Positions 1 through 6,976 of a stretch of 20,759 nt of DNA are shown here, in pieces. The notes under the pieces are model-generated. The model did no database searches and was not told the origin of the DNA. It saw only the letters and a list, made by a program, of their open reading frames with translations. This DNA is from CAADGU01 sp964581605 (GTDB taxonomy: Bacteria > Chloroflexota > Anaerolineae > Promineifilales > Promineifilaceae), in the NCBI GenBank assembly GCA_964581605.1, contig CAZOPF010000096.1, positions 1 to 20,759 on the forward strand, written 5' to 3'. Numbering within the stretch: position 1 is the first letter of the stretch; every line of letters starts with the position of its first letter. Made by a program: the position numbers and the translations under genes.

Positions 1-55
1 GCAGGTGGCAGGTGGCAGGTGGCAGGTGGCAGGTGGCAGGTGGCAGGTGGCAGGT
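1..55. repeat. 7-bp tandem repeat, GCAGGTG x 7.9, inside coding frame
   Basis: Seven perfect copies of GCAGGTG plus a partial eighth begin at the window edge, so the array probably extends to the left. Because 7 is not a multiple of 3, translation cycles through all phases and gives the seven-residue period AGGRWQV without stops. The repeat lies in the same open frame as the O-antigen ligase downstream. Gain or loss of one unit would shift the frame, and three units would preserve it. Confidence 0.95.
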
Positions 56-850
56 AAAAAAGCCCCTACTCCCCTGCTCCCCTGCTCCCCTGCTCCTCTG
101 CTCGCCTGGTCACTCTTCATCGGTGTCACGGCCGTGCTCTGCACCCTCGCCGTGCTCTTCTCCTGGAGCCGGGGAGCCTGGCTTAGTCTGGCGGTTGGCG
201 GGGCGGTGATGGCCCTGTTTTGGCCTAAAAAATTCTGGCATGGTGTGGCTTTGCTGTTGATGGCAGGTTTCATCTTCTGGGGCGGCGTTCAAACGGGTCT
301 CGTGCCGGCATCGGTGACAGAGCGGATTACCAGCTTTAGCGAAGATTTGCGTTTTGGCGATGTGCGTGGTGTGGATATTAACGACGCCAATTATGCGGTG
401 CTGGAGCGGCTGGCGCATTGGCAGTCAGCGTTGGAGATGGCGCGAGAGCATATCTGGCTGGGTGTAGGCTTTGGGAATTATGAACCAGCTTATGCGGAAT
501 ATGCGCTGATTAACTGGCCCTATCCGTTGGGCCATGCGCACAACTATTATCTGAACACGCTGGCAGAAACAGGCGTGTGGGGGTTGGTAGTTTATGGGTT
601 GTGGTGGGCGGCCGTGTTTTTCCAGACCATCCGGCAGTTACGCCAGGTGGATTGGCCGGTGCGGGGTATTGCGTTGGGATTATTGGGGGCGTGGACGGCC
701 GTGACAGTCCATCATCTGGTGGACAAGCTGTATGTGAACAATATCTACATTCATCTGGGTGTGATGTTGGGGTTGCTGCAATTGTTGGAGTATGAACGCC
801 AGCAAAACAGCACTAAAGAGGCATTGGAGATGCCACCTACTATCCGGTAA
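2..850 (+). CDS. O-antigen ligase / Wzy-type polymerase family membrane protein, 3' part
   Basis: This is the C-terminal part of a polytopic inner-membrane protein of the O-antigen ligase/polymerase family (Wzy_C), which joins or polymerises lipid-linked glycans on the periplasmic face. Visible are the SWSRGAWL motif at the end of a membrane helix (nt ~170-185), two further helices, a long periplasmic loop with the family signature HAHNYYLNTLAETG (nt ~535-576), and terminal helices ending near nt 790. Family members are usually 400 or more residues, so at least 150 residues should lie to the left of the window. The frame is open to the edge through the 7-bp and 8-bp tandem repeats, which replace normal sequence before the first visible helix. 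A GTG at nt 5 is formally a start but lies inside the repeat. The next genes, GtrA-like and GT4, suggest a polysaccharide cluster. The family call is secure. Whether the repeat-bearing gene is functional is not. Confidence 0.85.
   Translation, partial: QVAGGRWQVAGGRWQVAGKKAPTPLLPCSPAPLLAWSLFIGVTAVLCTLAVLFSWSRGAWLSLAVGGAVMALFWPKKFWHGVALLLMAGFIFWGGVQTGLVPASVTERITSFSEDLRFGDVRGVDINDANYAVLERLAHWQSALEMAREHIWLGVGFGNYEPAYAEYALINWPYPLGHAHNYYLNTLAETGVWGLVVYGLWWAAVFFQTIRQLRQVDWPVRGIALGLLGAWTAVTVHHLVDKLYVNNIYIHLGVMLGLLQLLEYERQQNSTKEALEMPPTIR
69..108. repeat. 8-bp imperfect tandem repeat, CTCCCCTG x 5
   Basis: Five consecutive 8-mers are present, three perfect CTCCCCTG followed by CTCCTCTG and CTCGCCTG. 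They begin 13 bp after the GCAGGTG array and lie in the same open frame, where they encode a Pro/Leu/Cys-rich stretch just before the first visible membrane helix of the ligase. The composition is unlike the flanking coding sequence and resembles spacer repeats elsewhere in the window. Confidence 0.85.
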
Positions 851-946
851 AATCTGGCAGCAATACATTATTTCAGGCGAAGGCAACTGTCTGGCAAATA
901 TGAATAATACTGGTTACACAGAAGTAGTAGGGAGAATAAAGATTCT

Positions 947-1552
947 ATGGTAGCGATTTTTGCAAATACAGCCGGCCGACTTGGCATCAATTCAAAAGAG
1001 GCGGAACGGTTTATTAAGTTCCTGGTTGTGGGTGCCATTGGTTTTGTGGTGGATTTTGGCATTTACAATTTGCTGCTAGGGCCATTTGACGCTCTTTTAG
1101 CGCCTGGTACGCCATTGGACGAATTTTTACTTTCTTTGGGTTTGAGCCAGGAGTGGGTAGAGGGGACTTTGCCAGCTCTTCTGGCCGGTACTATCTCCTT
1201 TATTTGTGCCATTATTAGCAACTTTACCTGGAACCGTTACTGGACTTACCCGGATTCTCGTTCCAAACCAATTGGGCGACAGTTTGCCCAGTTTTTTGCC
1301 GTCAGCGTAACCGGCATTATCTTGCGTTTGCCCATTATTGCGCTGACTCACCTGCCCTTTACGCGCCTGGCCGAAGCTGTTTTTGCCAGCTTTAGCCCAG
1401 AACTGGCCCAACGTATTGGCGATAATCTGGCGCTGGCGCTCTCAGTGCTGGTCATTTTGTTTTGGAACTTCTTTGTCAATCGTTACTGGACGTATAGTGA
1501 TGTGGATAAAAAAGAAGCGCCTTCGGGAATTCAAGGGATGGACAGTCCGTGA
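947..1552 (+). CDS. GtrA family membrane protein
   Basis: A 201-residue GtrA-like protein, a small four-helix membrane family involved in polyprenyl-linked sugar translocation or glycan decoration. Helix 1 follows the typical RFIKFLVVGAIGFVVDFGIY (residues 21-40). The duplicated family signature NFTWNRYWTY (92-101) and NFFVNRYWTY (174-183) closes helices 2 and 4. Most family members have about 120-150 residues. This one is longer because of extracytoplasmic loops at residues ~45-75 and ~138-160. The ATG is preceded by GGGAG at 930-934, about 12 bp upstream. The stop at 1550-1552 is 10 bp before the GTG of the next glycosyltransferase, so the two are probably co-transcribed and the GtrA protein may serve the same glycan. 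No substrate can be assigned from sequence. Confidence 0.88.
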   Translation: MVAIFANTAGRLGINSKEAERFIKFLVVGAIGFVVDFGIYNLLLGPFDALLAPGTPLDEFLLSLGLSQEWVEGTLPALLAGTISFICAIISNFTWNRYWTYPDSRSKPIGRQFAQFFAVSVTGIILRLPIIALTHLPFTRLAEAVFASFSPELAQRIGDNLALALSVLVILFWNFFVNRYWTYSDVDKKEAPSGIQGMDSP

Positions 1553-1562
1553 TGCGTGAACC

Positions 1563-2726
1563 GTGACCAGCGAGATTTCACGGAGAATTGGCATTGATGT
1601 AACGGCCGCTATCACTCAGGGTGGTGGTATCGGCCGTTATACCCGCGAACTGATTGACGCACTCACGGCCGTAGACCCCCATAATCATTATCACTTCTTT
1701 GCTGCTAAAAACCCTGCTGCTTCTCCCATTCCCCACCCCATTCCCCAGACTGACCATGTGCAATTGCATACGGCCCCTGTAGACGAACGCTGGCTGTACC
1801 GGTTGTGGTATCGGCTGCGGCTGCCCCTGCCGGTGCAATGGTTCACCGGGCCGCTCGATCTGTTTCATTCGCCCGATTTTGTGCTGCCGCCGGTTCACGG
1901 CCGCATCCCCACGCTGCTCACCGTCCATGATCTTTCCTTTGTTCACTACCCGGAGACCTTTCCTGAACGGTTGGTAACCTATTTGAACCAGGTTGTGCCC
2001 TGGTCCATTGGTCGGGCCAGCCATATTCTGGCCGATTCTCAGGCGACTAAAGATGACCTGACGGCCGTCTGGCATGTGCCGCCAGACAAAGTAACCGTCC
2101 TGTACAGCGGTGTCCATGAACGTTTCCGGCCGGTAACAGATGAACAACAACTGGCGGCCGTGCGCCGTCATTACTCATTTGCTGACGCTCCTTACATTCT
2201 GGCCGTGGGCACGGTGCAGCCGCGCAAAAATTACCAGATGCTTATTCGCGCGTTCCAACCCATTGCGCAGATGTATCCGCACAACCTGGTCATCGTTGGC
2301 GGCCAGGGCTGGCTGGTTGAGGAGATGATGGCGGAGGTGGGACGGCAGGGGCTGGACGGCCGTGTCCATTTTGCTGGTTTTGTGGCTGATGAAGTGTTGC
2401 CCGCTCTGTATAGCGGTGCGGATTTGTTTGTTTTCCCCAGCCTGTATGAAGGCTTTGGCCTGCCTTTGCTGGAAGCGATGGGTTGTGGCGTTCCGGTTAT
2501 TTCTGCTAACAACTCCTCATTGCCAGAAGTAGCTGGGCCAGCGGCTGTCCTCCTCTCCCCCCATGAACCTGATGCCTGGACGGCCGCCATGCACCGATTG
2601 TTGGCTGATCCGGCCGGGCGGACGCGCCTGGTGGCTGCCGGTTTCCGCCAGGCCCGCCGTTTTTCCTGGCAGCAATCCGCCCATCAACTACACCAACTGT
2701 ATGAGCGGCTTATGGGGCCTCCGTGA
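1563..2726 (+). CDS. Glycosyltransferase family 4 (GT-B fold)
   Basis: A 387-residue retaining glycosyltransferase that transfers a sugar from a nucleotide donor to a glycan acceptor at the cytoplasmic face. The N-terminal domain begins with IGIDVTAAITQGGGIGRYT, whose glycine-rich loop contacts the acceptor or donor. The C-terminal GT1/GT4 domain shows AVGTVQPRKNYQMLI (residues ~219-233), FAGFVADEVLPALYSGADLFVFPS (in segments) and the E-x7-E element with glutamates at 296 and 304 (EGFGLPLLE). Length is normal. The start is a GTG 10 bp after the GtrA stop; an ATG overlapping that stop is out of frame and closes after four codons. It lies in a run with the O-antigen ligase and GtrA genes. Immediately past its stop begins the severed dehydrogenase fragment on the other strand, so the 3' end of this gene marks an old rearrangement junction. 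The exact sugar is unknown. Confidence 0.9.
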   Translation: MTSEISRRIGIDVTAAITQGGGIGRYTRELIDALTAVDPHNHYHFFAAKNPAASPIPHPIPQTDHVQLHTAPVDERWLYRLWYRLRLPLPVQWFTGPLDLFHSPDFVLPPVHGRIPTLLTVHDLSFVHYPETFPERLVTYLNQVVPWSIGRASHILADSQATKDDLTAVWHVPPDKVTVLYSGVHERFRPVTDEQQLAAVRRHYSFADAPYILAVGTVQPRKNYQMLIRAFQPIAQMYPHNLVIVGGQGWLVEEMMAEVGRQGLDGRVHFAGFVADEVLPALYSGADLFVFPSLYEGFGLPLLEAMGCGVPVISANNSSLPEVAGPAAVLLSPHEPDAWTAAMHRLLADPAGRTRLVAAGFRQARRFSWQQSAHQLHQLYERLMGPP

Positions 2727-2851
2727 AGATGTCCCCGCTCCTCATCCCGGCACAATATCATCACCGCCGCGCCCCGTTCGGCCAGGCCCACGGCCATAGC
2801 ATACCCAATCCCCGTATGCGCCCCCATCACCAGGCAAACTTTACCTTCCAT
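2684..2851 (-). pseudogene. Truncated N-terminus of a short-chain dehydrogenase/reductase (SDR)
   Basis: Read on the minus strand from ATG at 2851, the first ~40 codons give an SDR Rossmann start: MEGKVCLVMGAHTGIGYAMA, then VGLAERGAAVMILCRDEERG. The TGxxxGIG-type nucleotide-binding loop is clear (GAHTGIG, residues 10-16). A good ribosome-binding site, AAGGAG, sits at 2858-2863 (minus). Homology ends near nt 2732, five bases from the glycosyltransferase stop at 2724-2726. Beyond that the frame runs antisense into the glycosyltransferase and stops at 2684. Catalytic Ser, Tyr and Lys of the SDR fold are absent, so this is a remnant of a ~250-residue enzyme cut by deletion or rearrangement. Confidence 0.8.
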
Positions 2852-2861
2852 GATTTCTCCT

Positions 2862-2890
2862 TTTGCACTTTAGCTTTGCTCTTGTACAAT
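2862..2890 (+). promoter_or_regulatory. Candidate sigma-70 promoter for the gcv riboswitch transcript
   Basis: TTTGCA at 2862-2867 and TACAAT at 2885-2890 are separated by 17 bp, which predicts transcription starting near 2897, about 55 nt before the glycine aptamer. The -35 matches 4 of 6 consensus bases and the -10 matches 5 of 6. The element overlaps the former leader of the severed dehydrogenase gene on the other strand, so the assignment is tentative. Confidence 0.4.
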
Positions 2891-2951
2891 GTGTCTTATC
2901 AATGAACACCATCCTGGCAATTTGAAAAATGAATACAGCAAACGGCCGTGC

Positions 2952-3210
2952 GGGAGAGTATCTGAATCCGTAATCGGTAATCAGTAATCGGTAAACGGTG
3001 AACCGATTACCAATCACCGATTACCGATTACCGATCACCGAAGGGGCAAACGGCGGACAGGCAGCTAACGCACTTCTCCGCGGCGAATCTCTCAGGTAAA
3101 AGGACCGGACGGCAGGGTGTATCTGAAAAATGCGTAACCATACGCATACCGAAGGGGCAACCGGCAGGCGAATAGTCGTCTGCTGCCAATCTCTCAGGTT
3201 AATGACAGAG
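2952..3210 (+). promoter_or_regulatory. Tandem glycine riboswitch (two aptamers)
   Basis: Two consecutive glycine aptamers precede gcvH-gcvP. Aptamer I opens with GGGAGAG (2952-2958) and closes with CTCTCAGGTAAAAGGAC (3089 onward). Aptamer II closes with CTCTCAGG (3191-3198). Each has the invariant core GAAGGGGCAA (3040-3049 and 3151-3160), and both share TATCTGA at the P1/P2 junction. P2 of aptamer II is a compact ATGCGTA/TACGCAT hairpin. P2 of aptamer I is enlarged to about 75 nt by degenerate 7-bp repeats. P1 of aptamer II (GGGTG against CTCTC) is imperfect, with one wobble and one U-U mismatch. A strong terminator follows directly. In this family glycine binding normally turns expression on, which fits control of glycine cleavage genes. 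Confidence 0.95.
2966..3040. repeat. Degenerate 7-bp repeats forming a long hairpin within aptamer I P2
   Basis: The left arm consists of 7-mers of the type ATCGGTA (ATCCGTA, ATCGGTA, ATCAGTA, ATCGGTA, then AACGGTG). The right arm consists of their complements (GATTACC, AATCACC, GATTACC, GATTACC, GATCACC). The base of the stem, ATCCGTAATCGGTAAT against ATTACCGATTACCGAT, pairs at 15 of 16 positions. The hairpin sits exactly where P2 of the first glycine aptamer belongs. Confidence 0.9.
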
Positions 3211-3249
3211 GACGCTGGCAAAACGCTGTTTTGCCTTGCGTCCTTTTTT
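3209..3249 (+). terminator. Intrinsic terminator of the glycine riboswitch
   Basis: AGGACGC pairs with GCGTCCT, an inner CAAAAC (3219-3224) pairs with GTTTTG (3228-3233), and a run of six T follows at 3244-3249. It starts at the last bases of aptamer II and lies upstream of the gcvH ribosome-binding site, as expected for the expression platform. Confidence 0.9.
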
Positions 3250-3257
3250 ATTTCCAC

Positions 3258-3329
3258 CGTAGGGGCGAGGCAGATGGGTATAAACTTTTCCAGCAAGACA
3301 AATCGCCTCCCATCTGCCTCACCCGTACC
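3258..3329. repeat. Inverted repeat between riboswitch terminator and gcvH
   Basis: Perfect 12-bp arms GAGGCAGATGGG (3267-3278) and CCCATCTGCCTC (3309-3320) flank a 30-nt AT-rich loop. Imperfect complementarity continues outward (GTAGGGGC against ACCCGTAC). It lies in the transcribed leader, ending a few bases before the AAGGAG of gcvH. It resembles a small dispersed palindromic element rather than a terminator because no T run follows. Confidence 0.75.
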
Positions 3330-3347
3330 AATTAAGGAGTGAAAATC

Positions 3348-3737
3348 ATGTCCAAAATCCCTGCAAATTACCGCTATTCCAATGATGATGAATGGGTGCG
3401 CGTGGAAGGTGACGAAGTGGTCATTGGCATCACTGACCATGCCCAGGATTCATTATCTGACATCGTTTACCTGCAACTGCCCGATGTGGGCGATACTTTC
3501 GGCGCGGGCGACACCTTTGGTGTGGTCGAATCGGTCAAAGCGGCCGCCGATTTGCTGATGCCCATTGCCGGAGAGGTCACGGCCGTCAACACCCCCCTCA
3601 TTGACACCCCCGAACGCATCAACAGCGACCCCTACGGCGACGCCTGGATGATCCGCGCCCGCCCGGACAACATGGCCGACGTAGATGGTCTGATGGACGC
3701 GGCCGCGTATGAGAAGTTTTTGGCAGAACGGGAGTGA
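3348..3737 (+). CDS. gcvH: Glycine cleavage system H protein
   Basis: A 129-residue lipoyl carrier protein that shuttles the aminomethyl group from P-protein to T-protein and is reoxidised by L-protein. The lipoylation site is Lys64 in VVESVKAAADL, within the expected ESVKA context. Upstream HAQDSLSDIVYLQLPDVG and downstream NSDPYGDAWMI are family hallmarks, and length is standard. I chose the ATG at 3348, eight bases after AAGGAG (3334-3339), over the in-frame GTG at 3339, which overlaps that site and would add MKI. It is the first gene under the glycine riboswitch and is separated from gcvP by a 102-bp spacer filled with a repeat hairpin. No gcvT or lipoate genes are in the window. Confidence 0.97.
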   Translation: MSKIPANYRYSNDDEWVRVEGDEVVIGITDHAQDSLSDIVYLQLPDVGDTFGAGDTFGVVESVKAAADLLMPIAGEVTAVNTPLIDTPERINSDPYGDAWMIRARPDNMADVDGLMDAAAYEKFLAERE

Positions 3738-3740
3738 AGA

Positions 3741-3815
3741 AGTAAGCAGTAGGCAGTGAGCAGTGAGCAGTGAGCAGTGTGTCTTTACTGCTTACTGCTC
3801 ACCGCTTACTGTTCA
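3741..3815. repeat. AGTGAGC-type 7-bp repeat hairpin between gcvH and gcvP
   Basis: Five consecutive 7-mers (AGTAAGC, AGTAGGC, AGTGAGC x3) start four bases after the gcvH stop, followed by a short loop and a complementary arm of TTACTGC/TCACCGC-type units to 3815. The fold-back could form a ~33-bp imperfect stem. It ends about 14 bp before the GGAGA of gcvP, so it occupies nearly the whole intergenic spacer of the operon. Confidence 0.9.
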
Positions 3816-3839
3816 CTTTCCCCTATACGGAGATAACCC

Positions 3840-6770
3840 ATGACAACCCACGAAATAATCGAGGCTGGCGAGAACGGACATACGGCCGTGCCCAATCACG
3901 ACCTGCTCCGCCCCGCCGACCGATTTGTGAAGCGCCACCTCGGCCCGCGCAGCCAGGATGTCACCGACATGCTGCACACCTTGGGCCTGCAATCGTTGGA
4001 TGAACTGGTAGACCAGGCCGTGCCCGCCCACATCCGCATGAAAGGGGAATTGAAGCTGGAACGGCCGCGCAGCGAAACGGCCGTGCTCGACGAACTCCGC
4101 GCCCTGGCCGACCAAAATCAGGTTTACCGCTCCTTCATCGGCATGGGCTACGCCGACACCATCACCCCGCCCGTCATCCAGCGCAACATCCTGGAAAACC
4201 CCGGCTGGTACACCCAATACACTCCCTACCAGCCCGAAATCGCCCAGGGCCGGTTGGAAGCCCTGCTCAACTTCCAGACCATGATCACCGACCTCACCGG
4301 CCTGGAGATCGCCAACGCCTCCCTGCTCGACGAAGGCACCGCCGCCGCCGAAGCCATGACCCTTTGCCAGCGCGCCATGCCCCGCAGTAGCAAAGCCAAC
4401 ACTTTCTTCGTCTCCGAGCTGTGCCATCCACAAACCATCGCCGTGGTGCAAACCCGCGCCGAACCATTGGGCTACCACGTCATTGTTGGCGACCACGCCA
4501 CCTACGACTTCAGCCAGCCTACCTTTGGCGTGCTGCTGCAATACCCGGCCACCACCGGTGACATCCTCGACTATGCGCCGTTTATCCAACAAGCGCATGA
4601 ACACGGCGCGTTAGCCGTCGTCGCTGCTGATTTACTGGCGCTGGTGCTGTTGCGGCCGCCCGGCGAAATGGGCGCGGATATCGCCGTGGGCAATTCGCAG
4701 CGGTTTGGCGTGCCTATGGGCTACGGCGGCCCCCACGCCGCCTACATGGCCACCAAAGATGAACACAAACGCATCATGCCTGGCCGTTTGATTGGTGTCT
4801 CGATTGACGCCAACGGCAAACGGGGCTACCGGCTGGCGCTACAAACCCGCGAACAGCACATCCGCCGCGAAAAGGCGACCAGCAATATCTGTACCGCCCA
4901 GGTTTTGTTGGCGGTCATGGCCTCCATGTACGCCGTTTATCACGGCCCCGATGGGTTGAAGCGCATTGCCCGGCGCGTGCGGCTGCTGACCCAGGTGTTG
5001 GCTGCTGGATTGCGCGATTTGGGTTATGAACTGAACGCCGAACCGGTTTTCGATACGCTCAAAATCAGTGGCGGGCCTTTGGCCCAAATGCAGATACGGG
5101 CACGGGCGGAGGCCAATAAAGTCAACCTGCGCTACTTTGATGATGGGGACATCGGCATCACGTTGGATGAAGCTACCCGCAGCGACGATTTGCTCACCCT
5201 GCTGGAAATCTTTGGCGCAATACCGCAGGAGATTGACCTGGAAACGATGGCCGATGCGGTGACGCTGGATTACACGCCCGGTGTGCAACGTACCAGCGAT
5301 TTTCTGACGCACCCCACCTTCAACAGCTACTTCTCGGAAACGGAGATGCTGCGTTACATTCGCCGCCTGGAAAGCCGCGACCTGTCATTGACCCATTCCA
5401 TGATCCCGCTTGGCTCCTGCACCATGAAGCTGAATGCCACGGCCGAAATGCTGCCCATCACCCTGCCTGAATTTGGCTGTCTACACCCCTTTGCCCCGCG
5501 TGAACAAACCAGGGGGTATCAGGAACTCTTCCGCCGCCTGGAAAGCTGGCTAAGCGAGATCACGGGCTTTGACGCCTTCTCCTTGCAGCCCAATTCCGGC
5601 GCGCAGGGGGAATATACCGGGTTGCTGGTCATTCGTGCCTACCACCATGCCAGAGGCGACACACACCGTAACGTCTGCCTCATTCCCAGTTCGGCGCATG
5701 GCACCAATCCGGCCAGCGCCGCCCTGGCGGGCATGGACGTGGTGGTGGTGCAGTGCGACGAGGAGGGCAACATTGATGTGGCCGACCTGCGTGCCAAAGC
5801 GGAAAAACACAGCGCCAACCTGTCCGCGTTGATGGTTACCTATCCATCCACGCATGGCGTTTTTGAAGCGGCCATTGCCGAAATCTGCCAGATTGTGCAT
5901 GAGTTTGGCGGGCAGGTATACCTGGATGGCGCGAACATGAATGCCCAGGTGGGGCTGACTCGTCCTGGTGATTTTGGTGCGGATGTGTGCCATTTGAATT
6001 TACATAAGACATTTTGCATTCCACATGGCGGCGGCGGGCCGGGCATGGGGCCAATTGGCGTGAAGGCGCATATCGCCCCATTTTTGCCCGGTCATCCGGT
6101 CGTTGAAGGGGTTGGCGGCGAGCGGGCCATTGGGCCGGTGTCTTCTGCGCCCTGGGGCAGCGCCAGCATCCTGCCCATCCCGTATGCTTACATTGCTATG
6201 ATGGGCGGTTGGGGGCTGATGGTGGCGACGAAGGTGGCGATATTAAACGCCAATTACATTGCCGAACGGTTGGAGCCGTATTATCCGGTGTTGTATCGGG
6301 GGGCACACGGCCGTGTCGCCCATGAATGTATTGTGGATTTGCGCCACTTCAAGGAGTTGGTTCCCGTTGACGATGTGGCCAAGCGGCTGATGGACTTTGG
6401 CTTCCACGCCCCCACCATGTCCTTCCCCGTGCCCGGCACGTTGATGATTGAGCCGACGGAGAGTGAATCGAAAGCGGAGCTAGACCGTTTTTGCGAGGCG
6501 ATGATTCAGATTCGCGCCGAAATTCGGGCGGTGGAAAATGGGGAGATCGCCCATGAGGACAGCCCGCTGGCGCACGCGCCGCACACGGCCGAAGCGATCA
6601 TGAGCGACAACTGGAATCGGGGCTATTCCCGTGAACAGGCGGCCTACCCGGCGGCCTGGGTGCGCGAACGCAAATTCTGGCCTTACGTGGGGCGCATTGA
6701 CAATGTCTATGGCGACCGCAACCTCTTCTGCATCTGCCCGCCAGTGGAAGCCTACGCGGAAGCGGCCTAG
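3840..6770 (+). CDS. gcvP: Glycine dehydrogenase (decarboxylating), P protein, single-chain type
   Basis: A 976-residue PLP enzyme that decarboxylates glycine and passes the aminomethyl group to lipoyl-GcvH. It is the fused form, with both the GcvP1-like half (residues ~25-460, including YTPYQPEIAQGRLEALLNFQ in part) and the GcvP2-like half in one chain. The PLP lysine is Lys723 in LNLHKTFCIPHGGGGPGMGP. SMIPLGSCTMKLN (~519-532) is the conserved active-site segment. The length is normal for the single-chain enzyme. The start has GGAGA at 3829-3833. The first ~20 residues, before LLRPADRFVKRHLGP, are a variable extension. It follows gcvH under the same riboswitch, with a hairpin-forming repeat between them. 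The absence of gcvT here means that component must be encoded elsewhere. Confidence 0.97.
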   Translation: MTTHEIIEAGENGHTAVPNHDLLRPADRFVKRHLGPRSQDVTDMLHTLGLQSLDELVDQAVPAHIRMKGELKLERPRSETAVLDELRALADQNQVYRSFIGMGYADTITPPVIQRNILENPGWYTQYTPYQPEIAQGRLEALLNFQTMITDLTGLEIANASLLDEGTAAAEAMTLCQRAMPRSSKANTFFVSELCHPQTIAVVQTRAEPLGYHVIVGDHATYDFSQPTFGVLLQYPATTGDILDYAPFIQQAHEHGALAVVAADLLALVLLRPPGEMGADIAVGNSQRFGVPMGYGGPHAAYMATKDEHKRIMPGRLIGVSIDANGKRGYRLALQTREQHIRREKATSNICTAQVLLAVMASMYAVYHGPDGLKRIARRVRLLTQVLAAGLRDLGYELNAEPVFDTLKISGGPLAQMQIRARAEANKVNLRYFDDGDIGITLDEATRSDDLLTLLEIFGAIPQEIDLETMADAVTLDYTPGVQRTSDFLTHPTFNSYFSETEMLRYIRRLESRDLSLTHSMIPLGSCTMKLNATAEMLPITLPEFGCLHPFAPREQTRGYQELFRRLESWLSEITGFDAFSLQPNSGAQGEYTGLLVIRAYHHARGDTHRNVCLIPSSAHGTNPASAALAGMDVVVVQCDEEGNIDVADLRAKAEKHSANLSALMVTYPSTHGVFEAAIAEICQIVHEFGGQVYLDGANMNAQVGLTRPGDFGADVCHLNLHKTFCIPHGGGGPGMGPIGVKAHIAPFLPGHPVVEGVGGERAIGPVSSAPWGSASILPIPYAYIAMMGGWGLMVATKVAILNANYIAERLEPYYPVLYRGAHGRVAHECIVDLRHFKELVPVDDVAKRLMDFGFHAPTMSFPVPGTLMIEPTESESKAELDRFCEAMIQIRAEIRAVENGEIAHEDSPLAHAPHTAEAIMSDNWNRGYSREQAAYPAAWVRERKFWPYVGRIDNVYGDRNLFCICPPVEAYAEAA

Positions 6771-6778
6771 CAGTGCCA

Positions 6779-6865
6779 GGCACGGGGCATCAAGTATTGG
6801 TTTGCCTAAGATGTTTTGCCCTGTGCCGGGCGCTTCCGGCCCGTGTTATCCTCACGGCCGTGAGG
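6779..6865. other. Spacer after gcvP with hairpin and perfect 16-bp palindrome
   Basis: GGCACGGGGCA (6779-6789) can pair with TGCCCTGTGCC (6817-6827) at 10 of 11 positions, but no T run follows, so it is not a clear terminator. CCTCACGGCCGTGAGG (6850-6865) is a perfect 16-bp palindrome built around the ACGGCCGT octamer. I see no gene in the 206-bp spacer, and no convincing promoter for the next gene. Confidence 0.55.
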
Positions 6866-6976
6866 TGAACGATAAGAAAGCAGTTAAGTTCGCGGCCGGT
6901 GAAAACTTTAAAGGGGAGCGCTCTTTTTTTGTCTGCCACGCAATTGGGAAAATCGCGTGACAGGGGAGAAAGGTAA

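Noticed and set aside
1578..2171. 197-codon minus-strand open frame over the glycosyltransferase
   Set aside because: It is antisense to GT4 motifs, with no ribosome-binding site or domain.
3741..3815. Possible CRISPR array from the repeated units
   Set aside because: Units are 7 bp, contiguous and inverted, with no spacers of 30-40 bp and no cas genes.
3813..4604. 263-codon minus-strand open frame over the start of gcvP
   Set aside because: It is antisense to a confidently identified gcvP, has skewed composition and no family motif.
6916..6930. GAGCGCTC followed by seven T as an intrinsic terminator before the YitT gene
   Set aside because: The palindrome has no loop and only four possible pairs, so a stable hairpin is not supported.
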